64,000 nucleotides of DNA from contig JAEUHZ010000013.1 in NCBI GenBank assembly GCA_016795205.1, positions 1 through 64,000 on the forward strand. Direction: 5' to 3'. Positions 25,026 to 32,450 of the stretch are shown one piece after another; within the stretch, counting starts at the first letter, position 1, and each line of letters begins with the position of its first letter. A program made the translations under genes and the position numbers. A model generated the notes under the pieces. The model was given only the letters and a program-made list of their open reading frames with translations. It ran no database searches and was not told where the DNA came from. The DNA is from Planctomycetota bacterium. GTDB taxonomy: Bacteria; Planctomycetota; UBA1135; GCA-002686595.

Positions 25026-25769
25026 TCACGCGCCGCGCTTGCGACGACGGCGCCGGCGCGCGCCGGCCTGGGGGGCCTGGGCGGCGGCCGCGGCCGGCTC
25101 GGGAAACAGGACCGCGTGGAGCTCCTCGCCGAAGACCTCGTGCGCCGCGAGCACCAGCCCCGACACGATCAACGCGCCCAGGATCGCCGCGTTGCCCCAC
25201 AGGAACGAGAGCAGGCTGCAGGCGAGCCCGGCCAGGAGCAGCCGCCGCAGCAGGTAGCCCACGCGCGGCTCGAAGACGCTCTTGGCCGTCTTTCCGCTCG
25301 TGCCGGCCAGCAGGGCCGCCGCGCGCGGCGCCTGGGCCAGGAGCAAGCCCCCGAACGACCAGAACACCCAGCCGCCCTCGAGCAGCTCGCGTGGCTCGAA
25401 GTCCACGCGCTCCAGGAGGCCCGCGCCGAACACGAACACGACCACGCCGATCGCGAAGGTCATCAGCCCGGCCACGAGCCCGAACACGACCAGCCCGCCG
25501 ACGACGGCGTTGTACAGGTCGCCCTCGGGCTCGTACCACTGCTCGCGCGCCACGACGACGGCCGCGGCTGCGACCACGATCCACAGGCCGGCCAGCGTGT
25601 CGAGCGCGATCAGGCTGACCGCCTGGATCCCCGACCACCCCAGCCCCGCCACGCCCGCGACGGGGATCATGTGGCGCGCGACGATGCCCCAGGTGCGCGG
25701 CGAGCGCAGCGCCCCGCGCCAGTCGAGTCCGCGCCAGCGCGCGCGGTCGAGCTCCGGCCGCGGCCCCAC
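25026..25769 (-). CDS. Polytopic membrane protein between coaC and coaB
   Basis: 247 residues from GTG at 25769, 4 nt after the coaC stop, so co-translated with it. About five or six hydrophobic segments, beginning near MIPVAGVAGLGWSGIQAVSL and followed by LAGLWIVVAAAAVVVA, VVGGLVVFGLVAGLMTFAIG and others. The C-terminal tail is strongly basic (ARRRRRRKRGA) and probably cytoplasmic. The first segments remind me of the DUF6498 family, but I cannot confirm that. Its insertion between two steps of CoA synthesis may be only operon neighbourhood. No function assigned. Confidence 0.75.
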   Translation of the reverse strand: MGPRPELDRARWRGLDWRGALRSPRTWGIVARHMIPVAGVAGLGWSGIQAVSLIALDTLAGLWIVVAAAAVVVAREQWYEPEGDLYNAVVGGLVVFGLVAGLMTFAIGVVVFVFGAGLLERVDFEPRELLEGGWVFWSFGGLLLAQAPRAAALLAGTSGKTAKSVFEPRVGYLLRRLLLAGLACSLLSFLWGNAAILGALIVSGLVLAAHEVFGEELHAVLFPEPAAAAAQAPQAGARRRRRRKRGA

Positions 25770-25773
25770 GCCC

Positions 25774-26316
25774 TCAGCGTCCGAGCAGCGCTTCGAGCAC
25801 CTCGGCGATGCGCGCCGGCTCCGGCAGGCGGCCGGGTCCCACGTCGCCGCAGGCCAGCGTGCCCTCGTCGGGCTCCAGGACGCGCCAGCCGTCCTCGCGC
25901 AGGCGCCCCAGGTTGCGCTGCACGGCGGGCGCGACGAGCATCGCCGGGTTCATCGCTGGCGCGATGACGCGCGGCTTGTTCTGCGCCAGCGCGAGGGCGA
26001 CCGTGCTGAGCAGGTCATCCGCCAGCCCGTTCGCGAGCCGCCCCAGGAGGTCCGCGCTGGCGGGCGCCACGACCAGCGCGTCGCCCCAGCGGGCCAGCTC
26101 GATGTGGTCCATCGCCGCGTGCCGGTGCGCCCCGAACTCCTCGACGAAGGCCGGCTGACCGCTGACCGCCTCGAAGAGCTGCGGGTTCACGAGTTCCGCC
26201 GCGCGCCGCGTCAGGACGGCCCGCACCGCGTGCCCGCGCTGGGTGAGCTTGCTGGCGAGGTCACAGGCCTTGTAGACCGCGACCGAGGCGCTGGCGCCGA
26301 GGAGGACGTTGGCCAT
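25774..26316 (-). CDS. coaC: Phosphopantothenoylcysteine decarboxylase (CoaC as a separate gene)
   Basis: 180 residues, ATG at 26316. A flavoprotein of the HFCD family that decarboxylates phosphopantothenoylcysteine to phosphopantetheine. N-terminal FMN-binding MANVLLGASASVAVYKA; catalytic His in DHIELARWGDALVVAPASAD; the PAMN motif in VIAPAMNPAM; and the substrate-recognition Cys in ACGDVGPGRLPEP. The usual bacterial protein is fused to CoaB; here the frame ends right after the decarboxylase domain and CoaB is encoded 0.8 kb downstream. Confidence 0.92.
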   Translation of the reverse strand: MANVLLGASASVAVYKACDLASKLTQRGHAVRAVLTRRAAELVNPQLFEAVSGQPAFVEEFGAHRHAAMDHIELARWGDALVVAPASADLLGRLANGLADDLLSTVALALAQNKPRVIAPAMNPAMLVAPAVQRNLGRLREDGWRVLEPDEGTLACGDVGPGRLPEPARIAEVLEALLGR

Positions 26317-26410
26317 GGACCCATCCTCGCCGCCGGGCGCCCGCGGGGTCCAGCCTGCACCCTCGACCCGGTGGTCCTCGACTGGCCCGGGCCGCCGCGA
26401 GCCCGCCCGC

Positions 26411-26992
26411 TCAGCGCCCGCGGGCCGGCGTCGCAGCATCGAGCCCGACGAGCCGCCGCACCTCGCCCACCGCGCGCGCCAGGTCGTCGTTCACCACGAT
26501 GTGGTCGTACTTCACGCGCTCGCGCCACTCGTCCTCGGCCTTGTGCAGACGGCGCTCGAGGACCTCGGGCGCCTCGGTGCCGCGCGCCACGAGGCGCTTG
26601 CGCAGCTCCTCGAAGTCCGGCGGCGCGATGAACACGTACAGGCCCGGCTCGCCCAGCGCGCGCAATTGGTTGGCTCCCTGCACGTCGATCTCGAGCAGGT
26701 AGACCTTGCCCTGCGAGAGCGCCACGCGCACCGGCTCGCGCAAGGTGCCGTAGAGGTTCCCGTAGACCTCGGCATGCTCGAGGAAGGCGCCCTCCTGGAT
26801 CAGGCGGCGGAAGTCCTCGCGCGACAGGAACCGGTAGTCGCGGCCGTCCACCTCCCCCGGGCGCGGCTTGCGCGTGGTGGCCGAGACGCTGAACTCCACG
26901 CGCGGATCTTCCAGGAGCTTCTTGCAGATCGTGCTCTTGCCCGCCCCGGAGGGGCCGGAGATCACGAGCATGCGGCCGGCCGGTTCCGACAT
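26411..26992 (-). CDS. gmk: Guanylate kinase
   Basis: 193 residues. Phosphorylates GMP to GDP in the cytoplasm. P-loop GPSGAGKST at residues 13-21, the GMP-binding stretch SATTRKPRPGEVDGRDY, and LLEIDVQGA are all present. Length is typical (about 200). It starts 4 nt after the yicC stop, a common pairing in bacteria. rpoZ often follows gmk; the 94 nt downstream here are too short for it and hold nothing recognisable. Confidence 0.95.
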   Translation of the reverse strand: MSEPAGRMLVISGPSGAGKSTICKKLLEDPRVEFSVSATTRKPRPGEVDGRDYRFLSREDFRRLIQEGAFLEHAEVYGNLYGTLREPVRVALSQGKVYLLEIDVQGANQLRALGEPGLYVFIAPPDFEELRKRLVARGTEAPEVLERRLHKAEDEWRERVKYDHIVVNDDLARAVGEVRRLVGLDAATPARGR

Positions 26993-26996
26993 GGGA

Positions 26997-27881
26997 CTAC
27001 TCCACGTTCTGGACCTGCTCGCGCAGGCGCTCGACGAGCGTCTTGAGCTCCACGACGAGGTGCGCGGCCTGGGCGTCGTTGCACTTCGACCCGATCGTGT
27101 TCGCCTCGCGGAACAGCTCCTGCACGAGGAAGTCGAGCGGCCGGCCCGCGGGAGTGCCCGAGGCGACCAGCGCGTCGAGCTGCGCCAGGTGGCTGGCGAG
27201 CCGCGTCAGCTCCTCCGCGACGTCCGTCTTGTCCGCCAGGAGCGCCAGCTCGCGCGCCAAGTCGGCCTCCTTGGGCAGGCGCGCGCCGGGCGCGCCCTCG
27301 AGCAGGTCGGCGAGGCGCCGCCGCAACGCCGCGTGCTGCTCCTGGACCAGCTTGGGCAAGCGCTTTTCGAGCCGCTTCGCGACGCCGCGGATCGCCTGGC
27401 CGTGCTTCTTCAGGTCGGCGGCCAACGCGCGCCCCTCGCGGGCCCGCATCGTGTCGAGGCTCTCCAGCGCCGCACCGAGCGCCGCCAGGACCAGGCGCTC
27501 GTCGGCGCGGGCGCGCGCGTCGCCGTCGCCGGCGACCAGGACCCCCGGCAGCCCCAGGACGGTCTCGAGCCCGAACTCGGCCTCCAGGCCGGCGGCGCGC
27601 GTGGCCCGTTGGATCTCCACGCACCAGGCGCGCAGGGCCCGCTCGTCGATGCGCGCGCCGGCGCCGCGCTCGCGCTCGAGGTCGACGCCGACGGTCACCG
27701 AGCCGCGCGAGAGCTTGGCGCGCACGGCGGCCTCGATCTGCGGCTCGAGGTGCGTGAGCGACTGCGGCAGACGCGACTTGACCTGCAGATGCCGGTGATT
27801 GACCGAGCGGATCTCGACGCGTGCTTCGGCGCCCGAGCCCTTCGCAGCCGCGGCGCCGAAGCCGGTCATCGAGCGCAGCAT
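26997..27881 (-). CDS. yicC: YicC/YloC-family endoribonuclease
   Basis: 294 residues. N-terminal YicC domain: MLRSMTGFG and the family signature VEIRSVNHRHLQVKSRLP. The C-terminal DUF1732 region includes GRPLDFLVQELFREANTIGS, and the last residues (VVELKTLVERLREQVQNVE) are typical. Length matches the family (~290). Known members are Mn-dependent RNases acting in RNA turnover. Separated from pyrE and gmk by 4 nt each, so part of one operon. Confidence 0.93.
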   Translation of the reverse strand: MLRSMTGFGAAAAKGSGAEARVEIRSVNHRHLQVKSRLPQSLTHLEPQIEAAVRAKLSRGSVTVGVDLERERGAGARIDERALRAWCVEIQRATRAAGLEAEFGLETVLGLPGVLVAGDGDARARADERLVLAALGAALESLDTMRAREGRALAADLKKHGQAIRGVAKRLEKRLPKLVQEQHAALRRRLADLLEGAPGARLPKEADLARELALLADKTDVAEELTRLASHLAQLDALVASGTPAGRPLDFLVQELFREANTIGSKCNDAQAAHLVVELKTLVERLREQVQNVE

Positions 27882-27885
27882 CGGG

Positions 27886-28488
27886 TCAGGCCCCCGGCCG
27901 GCTGCCGGGCTTGACGGCCTGCGAGCCGGCCTTGCACAGCGGGCAGGCCGCCGGCTCCCAGGCCACCGCGTCGACCTCCGCCAGGGCGAACAGCGGCAGC
28001 CCGTCGCGCTCGAAAGGGTTGCCGCCCGAGCGGTTCACGATGCAGCCCGCCGCCAGCGGCCGCACCCCGAGGCGCGCGAGCAGCTCGATGACCTCGCGCG
28101 CCGAGCCACCCGTCGTCATGACGTCCTCGACGACGAGCACCCGGTCCGAGGGCTTGAGCGCGAAGCCGCGACGCAGCTCCATGACGTCGCCCTTGCGCTC
28201 GGTGAACTGCGCGCGCGCGCCGAGCGCGCGCGCCACCTCGTAGGCCCAGGTCACGGCCCCCAGCGCGGGGCCGATCACGACGTCGTAGGGCGTCGTGTGC
28301 ACGGCACGCACGCGCCGCGCGAACTCGACGGCCAGCGCCTCGGCCTTGCGCGGATGCTCCAGGAGCAGCGCGCACTGGAAGTAGCGGTCGCTGTGCTTGC
28401 CCGAGGAGAGCACGAAGTGCCCCTCGAGCATGGCGTTCGTCTCCCGGAACAGGTCCAGGATGCGATCCTTGTCCATCAGGGCGGTCAT
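27886..28488 (-). CDS. pyrE: Orotate phosphoribosyltransferase
   Basis: 200 residues. Transfers PRPP to orotate to make OMP in pyrimidine synthesis. PRPP motif VLVVEDVMTTGGSAREV; also DVVIGPALGAVTWAYEVA. The C-terminus has an extra CPLCKAGSQAVKPG tail beyond the catalytic fold, with a CxxC pair resembling a zinc knuckle; I believe similar tails occur in some other PyrE proteins. An ATG 4 codons into the frame is an alternative start. Confidence 0.94.
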   Translation of the reverse strand: MTALMDKDRILDLFRETNAMLEGHFVLSSGKHSDRYFQCALLLEHPRKAEALAVEFARRVRAVHTTPYDVVIGPALGAVTWAYEVARALGARAQFTERKGDVMELRRGFALKPSDRVLVVEDVMTTGGSAREVIELLARLGVRPLAAGCIVNRSGGNPFERDGLPLFALAEVDAVAWEPAACPLCKAGSQAVKPGSRPGA

Positions 28489-28511
28489 GCCGAGGGCTCC
28501 CGTGCGCGCGC

Positions 28512-28856
28512 TCAGCCGCCGGGGGGCGGCGTGCCCGCGTCACCGGCTCCCGGCGGGACGGCCGGCGCCTGGATCGTGGGCGGGTTGAAGATCGAGTCGT
28601 CGACGATCGTGTCGCTGGCCGCCTGGCGGTTCATGACGTGGATCAAGAGCGCGCTGACGATGAAGACCGCGCCCGTCCAGCCGGTGAACTTGTGGATGCC
28701 CGAGGCCGCCACGCCGAAGGTCTGCTGGCCGGCCGTGCCGAGCGCGTCCGTGAGCCCGCCGCCCTTGCCCTCCTGGAGCAGCACGACGATGCACAGGACG
28801 ATCGCCGAGACGATGAACACGATGTAGAGGAGCGTGACGACGAGATCGAGGTTCAT
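28512..28856 (-). CDS. secG: Preprotein translocase subunit SecG
   Basis: 114 residues with the two membrane spans of SecG: residues ~5-26 (VVTLLYIVFIVSAIVLCIVV) and a second ending SALLIHVMN. Between them is the conserved LLQEGKGGGL and an FGVAASG segment. The Pro/Gly-rich C-terminal tail is longer than in the E. coli protein. Lies directly after tpiA, a widespread arrangement. Works with SecYE in the inner membrane. Confidence 0.93.
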   Translation of the reverse strand: MNLDLVVTLLYIVFIVSAIVLCIVVLLQEGKGGGLTDALGTAGQQTFGVAASGIHKFTGWTGAVFIVSALLIHVMNRQAASDTIVDDSIFNPPTIQAPAVPPGAGDAGTPPPGG

Positions 28857-28877
28857 GGGGACGGGTCGCGAGACGCT

Positions 28878-29639
28878 TCAGCGGAACTCGAGCAGGGGCA
28901 GGAACGTTTCAGGCTTCAGCGAGGCGCCGCCGACGAGCACGCCGTCGACGCCCCGGACCGCCATCAAGGCGCGCACATTGTCCGGTTTCACGCTCCCGCC
29001 GTACAGGATGCGCGTGTTCTCCGCCGCCGGCTCGTTGTACAGGCCGGCCAGCACGCCCCGCAGGTAGGCGTGGACCTCGCCGGCCTGCGCCGGGGTGGCG
29101 GTGCGGCCCGTGCCGATGGCCCAGACCGGCTCGTAGGCCAGCGTGACCCGCGTCTGCAGCGCGCGGCCGTCCACGCCGGCGAGGCCGCGCGCGAGCTGCT
29201 CGCCCACGACCGACTCGGTGCGCCGCGCGTCGCGCTCCTCGAGCGTCTCGCCCACGCACAGGATCGGCGACAGGCCGTGCTCCAGCGCGAGCTGCACCTT
29301 GCGCCCCACGAGCTCGCTCCCCTCGCCGTAGAGGTGACGGCGCTCGGAGTGCCCCACGATCACGTGGGTCGCGCCGACGTCCACGAGCATGGCGGGCGCG
29401 ATCTCGCCGGTGAACGCCCCGGAGGGCTCGTCGGAGCAGTTCTGCGCGCCGCAGCGCACCCTGGACCCGGCCAGCGCGCGCGCGACCTCGTCCAGGTAGA
29501 CGAAGGGCGGGAACACGGCCACGTCGACGTCCTCGCGACGGCCCACGGCATCCCGCACCGCGAGCGCCAACCCGAGCGCGGTCTTGCGCTCCAGGTTCAT
29601 CTTCCAGTTGCCCGCGACGAACGGCTTGCGGGCGCTCAT
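28878..29639 (-). CDS. tpiA: Triosephosphate isomerase
   Basis: 253 residues. The ATG at 29639 overlaps the aroF stop (ATGA). Interconverts dihydroxyacetone phosphate and glyceraldehyde 3-phosphate. Active-site Lys in GNWKMN, His in VGHSERR, Glu in LAYEPVWAIGTG; phosphate loops ILYGGSVKPDN and VGGASL. Length is standard for the TIM-barrel enzyme. Confidence 0.96.
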   Translation of the reverse strand: MSARKPFVAGNWKMNLERKTALGLALAVRDAVGRREDVDVAVFPPFVYLDEVARALAGSRVRCGAQNCSDEPSGAFTGEIAPAMLVDVGATHVIVGHSERRHLYGEGSELVGRKVQLALEHGLSPILCVGETLEERDARRTESVVGEQLARGLAGVDGRALQTRVTLAYEPVWAIGTGRTATPAQAGEVHAYLRGVLAGLYNEPAAENTRILYGGSVKPDNVRALMAVRGVDGVLVGGASLKPETFLPLLEFR

Positions 29640-30673
29640 CGCTCGACCGCGGTCAGGGACGGCTCGACCACGCGGCGCCCGTCGAGCGCCGCGATGGCGC
29701 GCGCGTCGGCGGCGATGGCCCCGAACGTCTCGGGCAGGACCGCCTGCGAGCCGTCCGAGTGGACTTCGCTGGGATCGGGATGGACCTCGACGATCAGCCC
29801 GTCCGCACCGGCTGCCAGGCCCGCCCGCGCCAGCGGCCGCACGAGGTCGCTGCGGCCGGCGGCGTGGCTGGGATCCACGACGACCGGCAGGTGCGTGGCG
29901 CGCTTCAGGTGTGCCACGGCGCCGACGTCCAACAGGTTGCGCGTCGTGGGGTCGAAGCCGCGCACGCCGCGCTCGCACAGCACGACCTGCGTGTTGCCTT
30001 GCGCCAGCACGAACTCCGCGGCCAGCAGGAACTCGCGGAGCGTGGCCGAGAACGCGCGCTTCAAGAGCACCGGCTTGCCCGAGCGCCCGACTTCGACGAG
30101 CAGCGGCGCGTTGTGCATCGAGCGCGCACCGATCTGGAACACGTCCGCGACGAGCGCCACGGCCTCGACGTCGCGGGGGTCGAGCACCTCGGTCACGATG
30201 CCGATGCCGGTCTCGGCACGCACGCGGGACAGGAGTTCCAATCCGTCGTGCTTCATGCCCTGGAACGAGTACGGCGAGGTGCGCGGCTTCCAGGCGCCGC
30301 CGCGCAGCAGCGTCGCGCCGTGACGCTGGACCTCGCGCGCGATCTCCAACAGGCGCGGCCAGCTCTCGACGGCGCACGGGCCGGCGATCAGCGACACGGA
30401 CCCACCGCCGAAGCGCGCCTCGCCCGCGCTGACGACCGTGTCGGGCCGGCCCGCGCGCTCGTGGAGCTCGGTCGCGCCCCCGGCGTCGAGGATCGCCGCC
30501 ACGCCCACGAGATCCTCGAAGCGCGAGCGGTGCTCGGGTCGGCCGTGCCCGTCGAGGCCGAGCAGCGTCTTGCGCTCGTCGAGGAACTGCGGTCGGTAAC
30601 CGAGCTCGCGCGCGAGCTCGAGGACCGCCTGGAGCTGTTCGGGCGGGAGGGCCGGGCGCAGGCGCAGGAGCAT
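29636..30673 (-). CDS. aroF: 3-deoxy-7-phosphoheptulonate (DAHP) synthase, AroF type
   Basis: 345 residues. First step of the shikimate pathway: PEP plus erythrose 4-phosphate. Residues 1-65 resemble the ferredoxin-like regulatory domain of Thermotoga-type AroF; the barrel carries SLIAGPCAVESWPRLLEIA, RGGAWKPRTSPYSFQG, QIGARSMHN, and VVDPSHAAGR. The related KDO8P synthase lacks the N-terminal domain, which favours DAHP synthase. First gene of the aroF-tpiA-secG run; its promoter must lie in the 133 nt before 30807. Confidence 0.92.
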   Translation of the reverse strand: MLLRLRPALPPEQLQAVLELARELGYRPQFLDERKTLLGLDGHGRPEHRSRFEDLVGVAAILDAGGATELHERAGRPDTVVSAGEARFGGGSVSLIAGPCAVESWPRLLEIAREVQRHGATLLRGGAWKPRTSPYSFQGMKHDGLELLSRVRAETGIGIVTEVLDPRDVEAVALVADVFQIGARSMHNAPLLVEVGRSGKPVLLKRAFSATLREFLLAAEFVLAQGNTQVVLCERGVRGFDPTTRNLLDVGAVAHLKRATHLPVVVDPSHAAGRSDLVRPLARAGLAAGADGLIVEVHPDPSEVHSDGSQAVLPETFGAIAADARAIAALDGRRVVEPSLTAVER

Positions 30674-30806
30674 GGGCGGAGGGCTTCGCCGGGCGCCGGG
30701 CGCCGCAGTCGAATCCGGGGAGTATGGACCGGCTCCCCCGGACCGTCAACGCGGCCCGTGCGCCTCCCATGGCTTCCCGAGGCCGGGGTTGGCACGATCC
30801 GCTCGC

Positions 30807-31376
30807 ATGCGGGCCGGACTCTCCCTGATCGACTCCCTCCTGGCGCTCGGGACCCTCTCCGACCTGCCGCGGACGGGCTGGATCCAGCGCGGCGTCCGGG
30901 ACCCGGAGACGGTCGGGGCCCACGTCCTGTCGACCTGCTTCCTCGTGCTGGCCCTCGGACCGCGCGTCGCGCCGCGCCTCGACGTCGAGCGCGCGATCGC
31001 CCTGGCGCTCGTCCACGACGCCCCCGAGGCGCTGCTCGGCGACCTGCCGCGCACGGCCGCGCGGCTCCTGCCCGCCGGGGCCAAGGCCGCGGCCGAGGAC
31101 CGCGCGGCACGTGAGCTCCTGGAGCCGCTCTCCGAGGGTGCGCTGCGCCTGTGGGACGAGATCCGGGCCGGCGGGACGCGCGAGGCACGCTTCGTCAAGC
31201 TCGTCGACCGCCTGCAGCTCGGGGTGGAGCTCGTCGCGCTGCACCGCGCCGGTCGCCGCGGGCTCGAGGAGTTCGCCGAGACCGTGCTCGGGCTCGACTG
31301 CGCCGAGTTCGAGCCGGTGGCATCGCTGCGCGCGGAGATCCTCGGCGCCCTGGGCCAAGACGGCGCGCGGGCGTAG
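30807..31376 (+). CDS. HD-domain phosphohydrolase, YfbR-like
   Basis: 189 residues, ATG at 30807. HD-domain metal ligands are visible: His in PETVGAHVLSTCFLV, the HD pair in ALVHDAPEALLGDLPR and a later Asp in FVKLVDRLQLGVEL. This arrangement matches HD_3/5'-deoxynucleotidase YfbR-like enzymes, which remove phosphate from deoxynucleoside monophosphates. Divergent from aroF. The TAG stop is also the start of a TAGCCT hexamer that may be the promoter of the next gene. Confidence 0.82.
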   Translation: MRAGLSLIDSLLALGTLSDLPRTGWIQRGVRDPETVGAHVLSTCFLVLALGPRVAPRLDVERAIALALVHDAPEALLGDLPRTAARLLPAGAKAAAEDRAARELLEPLSEGALRLWDEIRAGGTREARFVKLVDRLQLGVELVALHRAGRRGLEEFAETVLGLDCAEFEPVASLRAEILGALGQDGARA

Positions 31377-31379
31377 CCT
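31374..31379 (+). promoter_or_regulatory. TANNNT (TAGCCT), 11 nt before the start at 31391
   Basis: Candidate -10 for a leaderless transcript. It overlaps the TAG stop of the HD gene, so part of the match may be coincidental. Confidence 0.3.
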
Positions 31380-31390
31380 CTGCCAGTGCG

Positions 31391-32416
31391 ATGAGCGCGG
31401 CCCCGACGCGACCGTTCTGGCGGAACTGGGTGGTGGTCGTGCCGCTCGGGACGCTCGCCGTGGCCGGCTTCGCGCTCTTGATCCACGAGCCGCGTGCGCC
31501 GCGCACGATTCCCGTCGAGCTCACGCCGCCGGCACAGGCGGAGCTGGCGGAGATCCCGCTCCCGGCCCGCGTGCGCTCCGTGGAGGGCCGCGTGGTCGAT
31601 CGCGAGGGAGCTCCCCAGGCTGGCGCGCTCGTGTGGTTGCTCTCGGGGGACGAGCCGCGCTGGACCAGCACGCGCGCCGACGGGTTCTTCCGCCTCGACG
31701 GCCTCCAGCGCGGGCCTTGGGACGTGCGCGTGCTCGCCGAGGGGCACCGCCCGTTCGCGCTCGTGCTGCGCGACGGGGCAGGCGAGAACGTGCTGCGCCT
31801 CTCCGACGCGCCGCGGGTCGCGCCCACCGTGCCGGCGCTGGTCCGCGCGCGGCTCGTGGGGACGCTGATCGGATCTGCGCGGCAGGAGCTGGCCGGCGCC
31901 GAGGTCGTGCTGACGCCCGTGCAGCCGCCCGAGTCCCTGGACGCTCCGCTGCCGCGGCGCGCGCGCGCCGACGCCACCGGACGCTTCGCCTTCGACGAGC
32001 TCGTGGCCGGCGCGTACCGCGTCTCCGTGCTGCCGGGTTGGGCCAGCGGCGGCACGTGGCCGGATCTGGCGCGCGCGGCCGGGGACGAAGGCAGTCCCGA
32101 GTTCGTGCACCGCGCCGACGGATCGGCGCCGCTCTCCGTGGACCTGATCGCGGGCTCGGCGGCCGGTGTCCTGGCCGACGAGGACGGCCGCGCGGTCGCG
32201 GGCGCGCTCGTGACGCTGGCACCCAGCGAGCGGCCCGACCGGCCCTGGCCGCCGGTCGCGACCGACGCGCGCGGCACGTTCGAGTTCCGCGGCCTGCCGC
32301 CCGGCGGCTACCGGCTCGAGGCGCGCGCCGGATCGGCGCGCGTCGCGCGCGACTTCCAGGTCACGGCGCGGGCCCGGATCGAGGTCGGCCGGCTGGCGCT
32401 GGCGGAGCTCCGATGA
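31391..32416 (+). CDS. Membrane-anchored protein with three carboxypeptidase-regulatory-like domains
   Basis: 341 residues, ATG at 31391. One membrane span at ~13-31 (WVVVVPLGTLAVAGFALLI) after a short N-terminus, then three similar beta-sandwich units. Each has the pattern of CarboxypepD_reg/SpaA-type domains: VEGRVVDREGAPQAGALVWL with GFFRLDGL; LVGTLIGSARQELAGAEVVL with GRFAFDELVAGAYRV; and AAGVLADEDGRAVAGALVTL with GTFEFRGLPPGGYRLEA. No enzyme motif. Such domains act as extracytoplasmic adhesive or spacer modules. The membrane glycosyltransferase-like gene follows 34 nt later. Confidence 0.85.
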   Translation: MSAAPTRPFWRNWVVVVPLGTLAVAGFALLIHEPRAPRTIPVELTPPAQAELAEIPLPARVRSVEGRVVDREGAPQAGALVWLLSGDEPRWTSTRADGFFRLDGLQRGPWDVRVLAEGHRPFALVLRDGAGENVLRLSDAPRVAPTVPALVRARLVGTLIGSARQELAGAEVVLTPVQPPESLDAPLPRRARADATGRFAFDELVAGAYRVSVLPGWASGGTWPDLARAAGDEGSPEFVHRADGSAPLSVDLIAGSAAGVLADEDGRAVAGALVTLAPSERPDRPWPPVATDARGTFEFRGLPPGGYRLEARAGSARVARDFQVTARARIEVGRLALAELR

Positions 32417-32450
32417 GCCTCACGGTGCGCGGAGCTGGGGGGGGCGCCCC

